NCBI GenBank assembly: GCA_963575645.1
Contig: OY754470.1
Span: 32,470,501 to 32,534,500 of the forward strand
Reading direction: 5' to 3'
Length of the DNA: 64,000 nucleotides
DNA from: Xanthostigma xanthostigma
Lineage: Eukaryota > Arthropoda > Insecta > Raphidioptera > Raphidiidae
Shown piece after piece: positions 38,861 to 52,008 of this stretch. Position 1 is the stretch's first letter. Each line of letters starts with the position of its first letter. The notes beneath the pieces were generated by a model. The model ran no database searches and was not told the origin of the DNA. It saw only the letters and a list, made by a program, of their open reading frames with translations. The translations under genes were made by a program, and so were the position numbers.

Positions 38861-41800
38861 CTGAATGTTATAGTGTAAATAGACTTACCCTCATAAAATA
38901 AAGCAATTTTGCCTATAAGGACTTATTTGCCCCTTATTGTCATAAAGCATGTAAAAACTGCTTATATGCGTTAAAATAATGTATAATATGCAGTTTGCAT
39001 TTTCTTATGAGAGAATGATCCAAACCTGAATGTTTTAGTGTAAATAGACTTACCCTCATGAAATAAAGCAATTTTGCCTATAAAGACTCATTTGCACCTA
39101 ATTGTCGTAAAGCATGTAAAAACTGCTTGTCTGCGTTTAAATAATGGTTAATATGCAGTTTGCATTTTCTTATGAGAGAAAGATCCAAACCTGAATGTTA
39201 TAGTGTAAATAGACTTACCTTAATGAAATAAAGCAATTTTGCCTATAAGGACTCATTTGCCCCAAATTGTGATAAAGCATGTAAAAACTGCTTGTATGCG
39301 TTAAAATAATGGTTAATATGCCGTTTGCATTTTCTTATGAGAGAAGGATCCAAACCTGAATGTTATAGTGTAAATAGACTTACCTTTGTAAAATAAAGCA
39401 ATTTTGCTTATAAGGACTCATTTGCACGCAATTGTCGTGAAGCATATAAAAACTGCTTGTCTGCGTTAAAATAATGGTTAATATGCAGTTTGCATTTCTT
39501 ATGAGAGAATGATCCAAACCTGAATGTTATAGTGAAAGTAGACTTACCTTTGTGAAATAAAACAATTTTGCCTTTAAGGACTTATTTCCACCTAATTGTC
39601 GTAAAACATGTGAAAACTGCTTGTCTGCGTGAAAATGATAGTAAATATGCAGTTTGCATTTTCTTATGAGAGAATGATCCAAACCTGAATGTTATAGTGT
39701 AAATAGACTTACCTTTGTAAAATAAAGCAATTTTGCTTATAAGGACTCATTTGCACGCAATTGTCGTGAAGCATATAAAAACTGCTTGTCTGCGTTAAAA
39801 TAATGGTTAATATGCAGTTTGCATTTTCTTATGAGAGAATGATCCAAACCTGAATGTTATAGTGAAAGTAGACTTACCTTTGTGAAATAAAACAATTTTG
39901 CCTTTAAGGACTTATTTCCACCTAATTGTCGTAAAACATGTGAAAACTGCTTGTCTGCGTGAAAATGATAGTAAATATGCAGTTTGCATTTTCTTATGAG
40001 AGAAAGATCCAAACCTGAATGTTATAGTGTAAATAGACTTACCTTCATGAAATAAAGCAATTTTGCCTATAAGGACTCATTTGCCCCTAATTGTCATAAA
40101 GCATGTAAAAACTGCTTGTATGCGTTAAAATAATGTATAATATGCAGTTTGCATTTTCTTATGAGAGAATGATCCAAACCTGAATGTTATAGTGAAAATA
40201 GACTTACCTTTGTAAAATAAAGCCTTTTTGCCTATAAGGACTCATTTGCACGCAATTGTCGTGAAGCATGTAAAAACTGCTTGTCTGCGTTAAAATAATG
40301 GTTAATATGCAGTTTGCATTTTCTTATGAGAGAATGATCCAAACCTGAATGTTATAGTGTAAATAGACTTACCCTCATGAAATAAAGCAATTTTGCCTAT
40401 AAAGACTCATTTGCACCTAATTGTCATAAAGCATGTAAAAACTGCTTGTATGCGTTAAAATGATAGTAAATATGCAGTTTGAATTTTCGTATGAGAGAAT
40501 GACCCAAACCTGAATGTTATAGTGTAAATAGACTTACCCTCATGAAATAAATCAATTTTGCCTATAAAGACTCATTTGCACCTAATTGTCGTAAAGCATG
40601 TAAAAACTGCTTGTCTGCGTTTAAATAATGGTTAATATGCAGTTTGCATTTTCTTATGAGAGAATGATCCAAACCTGAATGTTATAGTGTAAATAGACTT
40701 ACCTTCATGAAATAAAGCAATTTTGCCTATAAGGACTCATTTGCCCCTAATTGTCATAAAGCATGTAAAAACTGCTTTAATGCGTTAAAATAATGGTTAA
40801 TATGCAGATTGCATTCTCTTATGAGAGAATGATCCAAACCTGAATGTTATAGTGTAAATAGACTTACCTTTGTAAAATAAAGCAATTTTGCCTATAAGGA
40901 CTCATTTGCACGCAATTGTCGTGAAGCATGTAAAAACTGCTTGTCTGCGTGAAAATGATAGTAAATATGCAGTTTGCATTTTCTTATGAGAGAATGATCC
41001 AAACCTTAATGTTATAATGTAAATAGAGTTACCTTTGTAAAATAAAGCAATTTTGCCTATAAGGACTTATTTGCACGCAATTGTCGTGAAGCATGTAAAA
41101 AGTAAAAACTGCTTGTCTGCGTTAAAATAATGGTTAATATGCAGTTTACATTTTCTTATGAGAGAATGATCCAAATCTGAAAGTTTTAGTGTAAATAGAC
41201 TTACCCTCATGAAATAAAGCAATTTTGCCTATAAAGACTCATTTGCACCTAATTGTCGTAAAGCATGTAAAAACTGCTTGTCTGCGTTTAAATAATGGTT
41301 AATATGCAGTTTGCATTTTCTTATGAGAGAATGATCCAAACCTGAATGTTATAGTGTAAATAGACTTACCTTCATGAAATAAAGCAATTTTGCCTATAAG
41401 GACTCATTTGCCCCTTATTGTCATAAAGCATGTAAAAACTGCTTGTATGCGTTAAAATAATGTATAATATGCAGTTTGCATTTTCTTATGAGAGAATGAT
41501 CCAAACCTAAATGTTATAGTGTAAATAGACTTACCCTCATGAAATAAAGCAATTTTGCCTATAAAGACTCATTTGCACCTAATTGTCGTAAAGCATGTAA
41601 AAACTGCTTGTCTGCGTTTAAATAATGGTTAATATGCAGTTTGCATTTTCTTATGAGAGAAAGATCCAAACCTGAATGTTATAGTGTAAATAGACTTACC
41701 TTCATGAAATAAAACAATTTTGCCTATAAGGACTCATTTGCCCCTAATTGTCATAAAGCATGTAAAAACTGCTTGTATGCGTTAAAATAATGGTTAATAT

Positions 41801-42773
41801 GCAGTTTGAATTTTCTTATGAGAGAAGGATCCAAACCTGAATGTTATAGTGTAAATAGACTTACCTTTGTAAAATAAAGCAATTTTGCTTATAGTGACTC
41901 ATTTGCACGCAATTGTCGTGAAGCATATAAAAACTGCTTGTCTGCGTTAAAATTATAGTTAATATGCAGTTTGCATTTTCTTATGAGAGAATGATCCAAA
42001 CCTGAATGTTATAGTGAAAGTAGACTTACCTTTGTGAAATAAAACAATTTTGCCTTTAAGGACTTACTTCCACCTAATTGTCGTAAAACATGTATAAACT
42101 GCTTGTCTGCGTGAAAATGATAGTAAATATGCAGTTTGCATTTTCTTATGAGAGAATGATCCAAACCTGAATGTTATAGTGTAAATAGACTTACCTTTGT
42201 AAAATAAAGCAATTTTGCCTATAAGGACTCATTTGCACGCAATTGTCGTGATGCATGTAAAAACTGCTTGTCTGCGTGAAATTGATAGTAAATATGCAGT
42301 TTGCATTTTCTTATGAGAGAATGATCCAAACCTGAATGTTATAGTGTAAATAGACTTACCTTCATAAAATAAAGCAATTTTGCCTATAAGGACTCATTTG
42401 CCCCTAATTGTCATAAAGCATGTAAAAACTGCTTGTCAGCGTTAAAATAATGGTTAATATGTAGTTTGCATTTTCTTATGAGAAAATTATCCAAACCTGA
42501 ATGTTATAGTGTAAATAGACTTACCTTTGTAAAATAAAGCAATTTTGCCTATGAGGACTCATTTGCACGCAATTGTCGTGAAGCATGTAAAAACTGCTTG
42601 TTTGCGTAAAAATGATAGTAAATATGCAGTTTGCATTTTCTTATGAGAGAATGATCCAAACCTGAATGTTATAGTGTAAATAGACTTACCTTTCTAAAAT
42701 AACGCAATTTTGCCTATAAGGACTCATTTGCACGCAATTGTTGTGAAGCATGTAAAAACTGCTTGTCTGCGTT
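38861..42773 (+). repeat. Long HOR, copy 4
   Basis: Tandem neighbour of 34401-38642 at 4,460 bp (ctgcttatatg at 34498 and 38958), closing to 4,131 bp at gcttatagtgac (37757 and 41888). It is two monomers shorter than copy 3. A monomer run near 41,480 is missing, so aatgtataatatg joins directly to the cctaaatg monomer. This is the same kind of loss seen in 7299-10716 but at a different place. Confidence 0.8.
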
Positions 42774-43622
42774 TAAATAAGGGTAATATGCAGTTTGCAT
42801 TTTCTTATGAGAGAATGATCCAAACCTGAATGTTATAGTGTAAATAGACTTACCTTCATGAATTAAAGCAATTTTGCCTATAAGGACTCATTTGCCCCTA
42901 ATTGTCATAAAGCATGTAAAAACTGCTTGTATGCGTTAAAATAATGGTTAATATGCAGTTTGCATTTTCTTATGAGAGAAGGATCCAAACCTGAATGTTA
43001 TAGTGTAAATAGACTTACCTGTGTAAAATAAAGCAATTTTGCTTATAAGGACTCATTTGCACGCAATTGTCGTGAAGCATATAAAAACTGCTTGTCTGCG
43101 TTGAAATAATGGTTAATATGCAGTTTGCATTTTCTTATGAGAGAATGATCCAAACCTGAATGTTATAGTGAAAGTAGACTTACCTTTATGAAATAAAACA
43201 ATTTTGCCTTTAAAGACTTATTTCCACCTAATTGTCGTAAAACATGTGAAAACTGCTTGTCTGCGTGAAAATGATAGTAAATATGCAGTTTGCATTTTCT
43301 TATGAGAGAATGATCCAAACCTGAATGTTATAGTGTAAGTGAACTTACCTTAATGAAATAAAGCAATTTTGCCTATAAGGACTCATTTTCATCTAATTGT
43401 CATAAAGCATGTAAAAACTGCTTGTATGCGTTAAAATAATGGTTAATATGCAGTTTGCATTTTCTTATGAGAGAATGATCCAAACCTGAATGTTATAATG
43501 TAAATAGACTTACCTTTGTAAAATAAAGCAATTTTGCCTATAAGGACTTATTTGCACGCAATTGTCGTGAAGCATGTAAAAGTAAAAACTGCTTGTCTGC
43601 GTGAAAATGATAGTAATATGCA

Positions 43623-43836
43623 GTTTGCATTTTCTTATGAGAGAATGATCCAAACCTGAATGTTATAGTGTAAATAGACTTACCTTTGTAAAATAAAGCA
43701 ATTTTGCCTATAAGGACTCATTTGCACGCAATTGTCGTGAAGCATGTAAAAACTGCCTTTAAGGACTTATTTCCACCTAATTGTCGTAAAACATGTGAAA
43801 ACTGCTTGTCTGCGTGAAAATGATAGTAAATATGCA
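43623..43836 (+). repeat. Fused monomers with a 116-bp internal deletion
   Basis: Spacing between successive monomer starts is 214 bp, which is one monomer plus 49 bp. The junction lies near 43756, where catgtaaaaactgc runs directly into ctttaaggactta. The front half is subtype 1 and the back half subtype 2, so most of one monomer has been lost out of register. Out-of-phase deletions like this are rare in this array. Confidence 0.85.
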
Positions 43837-44416
43837 GTTTGCATTTTCTTATGAGAGAATGATCCAAACCTGAACGTTATAGTGTAAATAGACTTACCCT
43901 CATAAAATAAAGCAATTTTGCCTATAAAGATTCATTTGCACCTAATTGTCGTAAAGCATGTGAAATCTGCTTGTCTGCGTTTAAATAATGGTTAATATGC
44001 AGTTTGCATTTTCTTATGAGAGAATGATCCAAACCTGAACGTTATAGTGTAAATAGACTTACCTTTGTGAAATAAAACAATTTTGCCTTTAAGGACTTAT
44101 TTCCACCTAATTGTCGTAAAACATGTGAAAACTGCTTGTCTGCGTGAAAATGATAGTAAATATGCAGTTTGCATTTTCTTATGAGAGAATGATCCAAACC
44201 TGAACGTTATAGTGTAAATAGACTTACCCTCATAAAATAAAGCAATTTTGCCTATAAAGATTCATTTGCACCTAATTGTCGTAAAGCATGTGAAATCTGC
44301 TTGTCTGCGTTTAAATAAGGGTTAATATGCAGTTTGCATTTTCTTATGAGAGAATGATCCAAACCTGAATGTTATAACGTAAATAGACTTATCTTTGTAA
44401 AATAAAGCAATTTTGC
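43757..44416 (+). repeat. Two tandem copies of a 330-bp dimer
   Basis: A subtype 2 back half plus a gaacgttatag-branch monomer is followed, 330 bp later, by the same arrangement. The gaacg forms are near 43874, 44039 and 44204, and aaagattcattt near 43927 and 44257. The second copy differs in aaataagggttaat near 44314. The dimer sits immediately right of the 116-bp deletion junction, which suggests the two events are linked. Confidence 0.75.
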
Positions 44417-47136
44417 TTATAAGGACTCATTTGCAGGCAATTGTGAAGCATATAAAAACTGCTTGTCTGCGTTAAAATAATGGTTAATATGCAGTTTGCA
44501 TTTTCTTATGAGAGAATGATCCAAACCTGAATGTTATAGTGAAAGTAGACTTACCTTTGTGAAATAAAACAATTTTGCCTTTAAGGACTCACTTCCACCT
44601 AATTGTCGTAAAACATGTGAAAACTGCTTGTCTGCGTGAAAATGACACTAAATATGCAGTTTGCATTTTCATATGAGAGAAAGATCCAAACCTGAATGTT
44701 ATAGTGTAAATAGACTTACCTTCATGAAGTAAAGCAATTTTGCCTAAAATGACTTATTTGCCCCTAATTGTCATAAAGCATGTAAAAACTGCTTGTATGC
44801 GTTAAAAAAATGGTTAATATGCAGTTTGCATTTTCTTATGAGAGAAAGATCCAAACCTGAATGTTATAGTGTAAATAGATTTACCTTTGTAAAATAAAGC
44901 AATTTTGTCTATAAGGACTCATTTGCACGCAATTGTCGTGAAGCATGTAAAAACTGCTTGTCTGCGTGAAAATGATAGTAAATATGCAGTTTGCATTTTC
45001 TTATGAGAGAATGATCCAAACCTGAATGTTATAGTGTAAATAGACTTACCCTCATGAAATAAAGCAATTTTGCCTATAAAGACTCATTTGCACCTAATTG
45101 TCGTAAAGCATGTAAAAACATCTTGTCTGCGTTTAAATAATGGTTAATATGCAGTTTGCATTTTCTTATGAGAGAATGATCCAAACCTGAATGTTATAGA
45201 GTAAATAGACTTACCTTCATGAAATAAAGCAATTTTGCCTATAAGGACTCATTTGCCCCTAATTGTCATAAAGCATGTAAAAACTGCTTGTATGCGTTAA
45301 AATAATGGTTAATATGCAGATTGCATTTTCTTATGAGAGAAAGATCCAAACCTAAATGTTATAGTGTAAATAGACTTACCCTCATAAAATAAAGCAATTT
45401 TGCCTATAAGGACTTATTTGCCCCTTATTGTCATAAAGCATGTAAAAACTGCTTGTATGCGTTAAAATAATGTATAATATGCAGTTTGCATTTTCGTATG
45501 AGAGAATGATCCAAACCTGAATGTTTTAGTGTAAATAGACTTACCCTCATGAAATAAAGCAATTTTGCCTATAAAGACTCATTTGCACCTAATTGTCGTA
45601 AAGCATGTAAACACTGCTTCTCTGCGTTTAAATAATGGTTAATATGCAGTTTGCATTTTCTTATGAGAGAAAGATCCAAACCTGAATGTTATAGTGTAAA
45701 TAGACTTACCTTCATGAAATAAAACAATTTTGCCTATAAGGACTCATTTGCCCCTAATTGTCATAAAGCATGTAAAAACTGCTTGTATGCCATAAAATAA
45801 TGGTTAATATGCAGTTTGCATTTTCTTATGAGAGAAGGATCCAAACCTGAATGTTATAGTGTAAATAGACTTACCTTTGTAAAATAAAGCAATTTTGCTT
45901 ATAGTGACTCATTTGCACGCAATTGTCGTAAAGCATATAAAAACTGCTTGTCTGCGTTAAAATAATGGTTAATATGCAGTTTGCATTTTCTTATGATAGA
46001 ATGATCCAAACCTGAATGTTATAGTGAAAGTAGACTTACCTTTGTGAAATAAAACAATTTTGCCTTTAAGGACTTACTTCCACCTAATTGTCGTAAAACA
46101 CGTGAAAACTGCTTGTCTGCGTGAAAATGACAGTAAAATATATGCAGTTTGCATTTTCTTATGAGAGAAAGATCCAAACCTGAATGTTATAGTGTAAATA
46201 GACTTACCTTCATGAAATAAAGCAATTTTGCCTATAAAGACTCATTTGCCCCTAATTGTCATAAAGCATGTAAAAACTGCTTGTATGCGTTAAAATAATG
46301 GTTAATATGCAGTTTGCATTTTCTTATGAGAGAATGATCCAAACCTGAATGTTATAGTGTAAATAGACTTACCCTCATAAAATAAAGCAATTTTGCCTAT
46401 AAGGACTTATTTGCCCCTTATTGTCATAAAGCATGTAAAAACTGCTTGTATGCGTTAAATAAATGTATAATATGCAGTTTGCATTTTCTTATGAGAGAAT
46501 GATCCAAACCTGAAAGTTGTAGTGTAAATAGACTTACCCTCATGAAATAAAGCAATTTTGCCTATAAAGATTCATTTGCACCTAATTGTCGTAAAGCATG
46601 TGAAATCTGCTTGTCTGCGTTTAAATAATGGTTAATATGCAGTTTGCATTTTCTTATGAGAGAATGATCCAAACCTGAAAGTTGTAGTGTAAATAGACTT
46701 ACCCTCATGAAATAAAGCAATTTTGCCTATAAAGACTCATTTGCACCTAATTGTCATAAAGCATGTAAAAACTGCTTGTCAGCGTTAAAATAATGGTTAA
46801 TATGTAGTTTGCATTTTCTTATGAGAGAATGATCTAAACCTGAATGTTATAGTGTAAATAGACTTACCTTTGTAAAATAAAGCAATTTTGCCTACTAGGA
46901 CTCATTTGCACGCAATTGTCGTGAAGCATGTAAAAACTGCTTGTTTGCGTAAAAATGATAGTAAATATGCAGTTTGCATTTTCTTATGAGAGAATGATCC
47001 AAACCTGAATGTTATAGTGTAAATAGACTTACCTTTGTAAAATAACGCAATTTTGCCTATAAGGACTCATTTGCACGCAATTGTCGTGAAGCATGTAAAA
47101 ACCGCTTGTCTGCGTTGAAATAATGGTTAATATGCA

Positions 47137-49863
47137 GTTTGCATTTTATTATGAGAGAATGATCCAAACCTGAATGTTATAATGTAAATAGACTTACCTT
47201 TGTAAAATAAAGCAATTTTGCCTATAAGGACTTATTTGCACGCAATTGTCGTGAAGCATGTAAAAAGTAAAAACTGCTTGTCTGCGTGAAAATGATAGTA
47301 AATATGCAGTTTGCATTTTCTTATGAGAGAATGATCCAAACCTGAATGTTATAGTGTAAATAGACTTACCTTTGTAAAATAAAGCAATTTTGCCTATAAG
47401 GACTCTTTTGCACGCAATTGTCGTGAAGCATGTAAAACTGCTTGTCTGCGTTAAAATAATGGTTAATATGCAGTTTACATTTTCTTATGAGAGAATGATC
47501 CAAACCTGAAAGTTTTAGTGTAAATAGACTTACCCTCATGAAATAAAGCAATTTTGCCTATAAAGACTCATTTGCACCTAATTGTCATAAAGCATGTAAA
47601 AACTGCTTGTATGCGTTAAAATGATAGTAAATATGCAGTTTGCATTTTCTTATGAGAGAATGATCCAAACCTGAATGTTATAGTGTAAATAGACTTACCT
47701 TCATGAAATAAAGCAATTTTGCCTATAAAGACTCATTTGCACCTAATTGTCGTAAAGCATGTAAAAACTGCTTGTCTGCGTTTAAATAATGGTTAATATG
47801 CAGTTTGCATTTTCTTATGAGAGAAAGATCCAAACCTGAATGTTATAGTGTAAATAGACTTACCATCATGAAATAAAACAATTTTGCCTATAAGGACTCA
47901 TTTGCCCCTAATTGTCATAAAGCATGTAAAAACTGCTTGTATGCGTTAAAATAATGGTTAATATGCAGTTTGCATTTTCTTATGAGAGAATGATCCAAAC
48001 CTGAATGTTATAGTGTAAATAGACTTACCTTTGTAAAATAAAGCAATTTTGCCTATAAGGACTCATTTGCACGCAATTGTCGTGAAGCATGTAAAAACTG
48101 CTTGTCTGCGTGAAATTGATAGTAAATATGCAGTTTGCATTTTCTTATGAGAGAATGATCCAAACCTGAACGTTATAGTGTAAATAGACTTACCCTCATA
48201 AAATAAAGCAATTTTGCCTATAAAGATTCATTTGCACCTAATTGTCGTAAAGCATGTGAAATCTGCTTGTCTGCGTTTAAATAATGGTTAATATGCAGTT
48301 TGCATTTTCTTATGAGAGAATGATCCAAACCTGAAAGTTGTAGTGTAAATAGACTTACCCTCATGAAATAAAGCAATTTTGCCTATAAAGACTCATTTGC
48401 ACCTAATTGTCATAAAGCATGTAAAAACTGCTTGTATGCGTTAAAATGATAGTAAATATGCAGTTTGCATTTTCTTATGAGAGAATGATCCAAACCTGAA
48501 TGTTATAGTGTAAATAGACTTACCTTTGTAAAATAAAGCAATTTTGCCTATGAGGACTCATTTGCACGCAATTGTCGTAAAGCATGTAAAAACTGCTTGT
48601 CTGCGTGAAAATGATAGTAATTATGCAGTTTTCATTTTCTTATGAGAGCTTGATCCAAACCTGAATGTTATAGTGTAAATAGACTTACCCTCATGAAATA
48701 AAGCAATTTTGCTTATAAGGACTCATTTGCACCTAATTGTCGTAAAGCATGAAAAAACTGCTTGTCTGCGTTTAAATAATGGTTATAATGCAGTTTGCAT
48801 TTTCTTATGAGAGAATGATCCAAACCTGAATGTTATAGTATAAATAGACTTACCTTTATGAAATAAAGCAATTTTGCCTATAAGGACTCATTTGCCCCTA
48901 ATTGTCATAAAGCATGTAAAAACTGCTTGTATGCGTTAAAATAATGGTTAATATGCAGTTTGCATTTTGTTATGAGAGAATGATCCAAACCTGAATGTTA
49001 GAGTGCAAATAGACTTACCTTTGTAAAATAAAGCAATTTTGCCTATGAGGACTCATTTGCACGCAATTGTCGTGAAGCATGTAAAAACTGCTTGTCTGCG
49101 TTAAAATGATAGTAAATATGCAGTTTGCATTTTCTTATGAGAGAATGATCCAAACCTGAATGTTATAGTGTAAATAGACTTACCCTCATGAAATAAAGCA
49201 ATTTTGCCTATAAAGACTCATTTGCACCTAATTGTCGTAAAGCATGTAAAAACTGCTTGTCTGCGTTTAAATAATGGTTAATATGCAGTTTGCATTTTCT
49301 TATGAGAGAAAGATCCAAACCTGAATGTTATAGTGTAAATAGACTTACCTTCATGAAATAAAACAATTTTGCCTATAAGGACTCATTTGCCCCTAATTGT
49401 CATAAAGCATGTAAAAACTGCTTGTATGCGTTAAAATAATGGTTAATATGCAGTTTGCATTTTCTTATGAGAGAAGGATCCAAACCTGAATGTTATAGTG
49501 TAAATAGACTTACCTTTGTAAAATAAAGCAATTTTGCTTATAAGGACTCATTTGCATCTAATTGTCATAAAGCATATAAAAACTGCTTGTCTGCGTTAAA
49601 ATAATGGTTAATATGCAGTTTGCATTTTCTTATGAGAGTATGATCCAAACCTGAATGTTATAGTGAAAATAGACTTACCTTTGTAAAATAAAGCAATTTT
49701 GCCTATGAGGACTCATTTGCACGCAATTGTCGTGAAGCATGTAAAAACTGCTTGTTTGCGTAAAAATGATAAAGCAATTTTGCTTATAAGGACTCATTTG
49801 CACGCAATTGTCGTGAAGCATATAAAAACTGCTTGTCTGCGTTCAAATAATGGTTAATATGCA
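47137..49863 (+). repeat. Segmental block E, copy 1
   Basis: Matches 55811-59692. The offset is 8,674 bp at the left (gcattttattatg). It becomes 9,169 bp after about 47,970, because three monomers present near 56,640-57,130 are missing here, and 9,829 bp at the right end. Shared rare markers are catgtaaaactgc, accatcatg, gaaagttgtag, agtaattatgcagttttc, ggttataatgc (48782), agtataaatag, gttagagtgcaaat and the truncated monomer at 49618-49863. Confidence 0.82.
49618..49863 (+). repeat. Fused monomers with an 84-bp internal deletion
   Basis: Successive monomer starts are 246 bp apart, which is one monomer plus 81 bp. At about 49770, gcgtaaaaatgat runs directly into aaagcaattttgc. This removes the boundary region and the first half of the next monomer, including one copy of the ATGCA/TGCAT dyad. 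The same junction is present at 59447-59692. Confidence 0.88.
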
Positions 49864-51018
49864 GTTTGCATTTTCTTATGAGAGAATGATCCAAACCTGA
49901 ATGTTATAGTGAAAGTAGACTTACCTTTGTGAAATAAAACAATTTTGCCTTTAAGGACTTATTTCCACCTAATTGTCGTAAAACATGTGAAAACTGCTTG
50001 TCTGCGTGAAATTGATAGTAAATATGCAGTTTGCATTTTCTTATGAGAGAATGATCCAAACCTGAACGTTATAGTGTAAATAGACTTACCCTCATAAAAT
50101 AAAGCAATTTTGCCTATAAAGATTCATTTGCACCTAATTGTCGTAAAGCATGTGAAATCTGCTTGTCTGCGTTTAAATAATGGTTAATATGCAGTTTGCA
50201 TTTTCTTATGAGAGAATGATCCAAACCTGAATGTTATAGTGAAAGTAGACTTACCTTTGTGAAATAAAACAATTTTGCCTTTAAGGACTTACTTCCACCT
50301 AATTGTCGTAAAACATGTGAAAACTGCTTGTCTGCGTGAAAATGACAGTAAATATGCAGTTTGCATTTTCTTATGAGAGAAAGATCCAAACCTGAATGTT
50401 ATAGTGTAAATAGACTTACCTTCATGAAATAAAGCAATTTTGCCTATAAGGACTCATTTGCCCCTAATTGTCATAAAGCATGTAAAAACTGCTTGTATGC
50501 GTTAAAATAATGGTTAATATGCAGTTTGCATTTTCTTATGAGAGAATGATCCAAACCTGAATGTTATAGTGAAAATAGACTTACCTTTGTAAAATAACGC
50601 AATTTTGCCTATAAGGACTCATTTGCACGCAATTGTCGTGAAGCATGTAAAAACTGCTTGTCTGCGTTAAAATAATGGTTAATATGCAGTTTGCATTTTC
50701 TTATGAGAGAATGATCCAAACCTGAATGTTTTAGTGTAAATAGACTTACCCTCATGAAATAAAGCAATTTTGCCTATAAAGACTCATTTGCACCTAATTG
50801 TCATAAAGCATGTAAAAACTGCTTGTATGCGTTAAAATGATAGTAAATATGCAGTTTGCATTTTCTTATGAGAGAAAGATCCAAACCTAAATGTTATAGT
50901 GTAAATAGACTTACCCTCATAAAATAAAGCAATTTTGCCTATAAGGATTTATTTGCCACTTATTGTCATAAAGCATGTAAAAACTGCTTGTATGCGTTAA
51001 AATAATGTATAATATGCA
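49864..51018 (+). repeat. Seven mixed monomers before the partial 13-mer
   Basis: Seven 165-bp monomers: subtype 2, the gaacgttatag branch, subtype 2 with ttacttcc and gacagtaa, subtype 3, an ataacgc monomer, a gttttagtg/ccctcatg monomer and a cctaaatg monomer with ggatttatttgccactt. All are in normal phase. The order around gaacgttatag resembles 59693-60050. Confidence 0.7.
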
Positions 51019-52008
51019 GTTTGCATTTTCGTATGAGAGAATGATCCAAACCTGAATGTTTTAGTGTAAATAGACTTACCCTCATGAAATAAAGCAATTT
51101 TGCCTATAAAGACTCATTTGCACCTAATTGTCGTAAAGCATGTAAACACTGCTTCTCTGCGTTTAAATAATGGTTAATATGCAGTTTGCATTTTCTTATG
51201 AGAGAAAGATCCAAACCTGAATGTTATAGTGTAAATAGACTTACCTTAATGAAATAAAGCAATTTTGCCTATTAGGACTCATTTGCCCCTAATTGTCATA
51301 AAGCATGTAAAAACTGCTTGTATGCGTTAAAATAATGGTTAATATGCCGTTTGCATTTTCTTATGAGAGAAGGATCCAAACCTGAATGTTATAGTGTAAA
51401 TAGACTTACCTTTGTAAAATAAAGCAATTTTGCTCATAAGGACTCATTTGCACGCAATTGTCGTGAAGCATATAAAAACTGCTTGTCTGCGTTAAAATAA
51501 TGGTTAATATGCAGTTTGCATTTTCTTATGAGAGAATGATCCAAACCTGAATGTTATAGTGAAAGTAGACTTACCTTTGTGAAATAAAACAATTTTGCCT
51601 TTAGGGACTTATTTCCACCTAATTGTCGTAAAACATGTGAAAACTGCTTGTCTGCGTGAAAATGATAGTAAATATGCAGTTTGCATTTTCTTATGAGAGA
51701 ATGATCCAAACCTGAATGTTATAGTGTAAATAGACTTACCTTTGTAAAATAAAGCAATTTTGCTTATAGGGACTCATTTGCACGCAATTGTCGTGAAGCA
51801 TATAAAAACTGCTTGTCTGCGTTAAAATAATGGTTAATATGCAGTTTGCATTTTCTTATGAGAGAATGATCCAAACCTGAATGTTATAGTGAAAGTAGAC
51901 TTACCTTTGTGAAATAAAACAATTTTGCCTTTAAGGACTTATTTCCAACTAATTGTCGTAAAACATGTGAAAACTGCTTGTCTGCGTGAAAATGATAGTA
52001 AATATGCA
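51019..52008 (+). repeat. 13-monomer HOR, first six monomers only
   Basis: Exactly 990 bp, or six monomers, matching the first six of 11726-13877 at an offset of 39,293 bp (tttccaacta at 51944). At 52009 it joins, in monomer phase, the monomer that normally follows a complete 13-mer. Seven monomers are therefore missing, as in an unequal exchange between equivalent positions of the unit. Confidence 0.83.

Larger units (their letters stand above)
33395..42782 (+). repeat. Segmental block C, copy 2
   Basis: Second copy of 1839-10725. It begins exactly at the end of the third 9-mer unit (33370), which itself resembles 660-1840, so the whole stretch from about 28.4 kb continues the left-end order. 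It keeps the aaagcctttttgcc monomer in both HOR halves (35,763 and 40,224), unlike 7299-10716. A private deletion of one base gives ccaaaccgaatg near 35,881. Confidence 0.82.
42783..47136 (+). repeat. Mosaic stretch with small rearrangements
   Basis: About 26 monomers from several subfamilies with no single matching block. It holds a truncated monomer at 43623-43836 and a dimer duplication at about 43757-44416. A 3-bp loss gives gcaattgtgaagc near 44437, and an insertion gives gacagtaaaatatatgc near 46127. Odd forms include cctaaaatgactta near 44735 and gccataaaat near 45789. Private variants are denser here than in the left half of the window. Confidence 0.7.
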
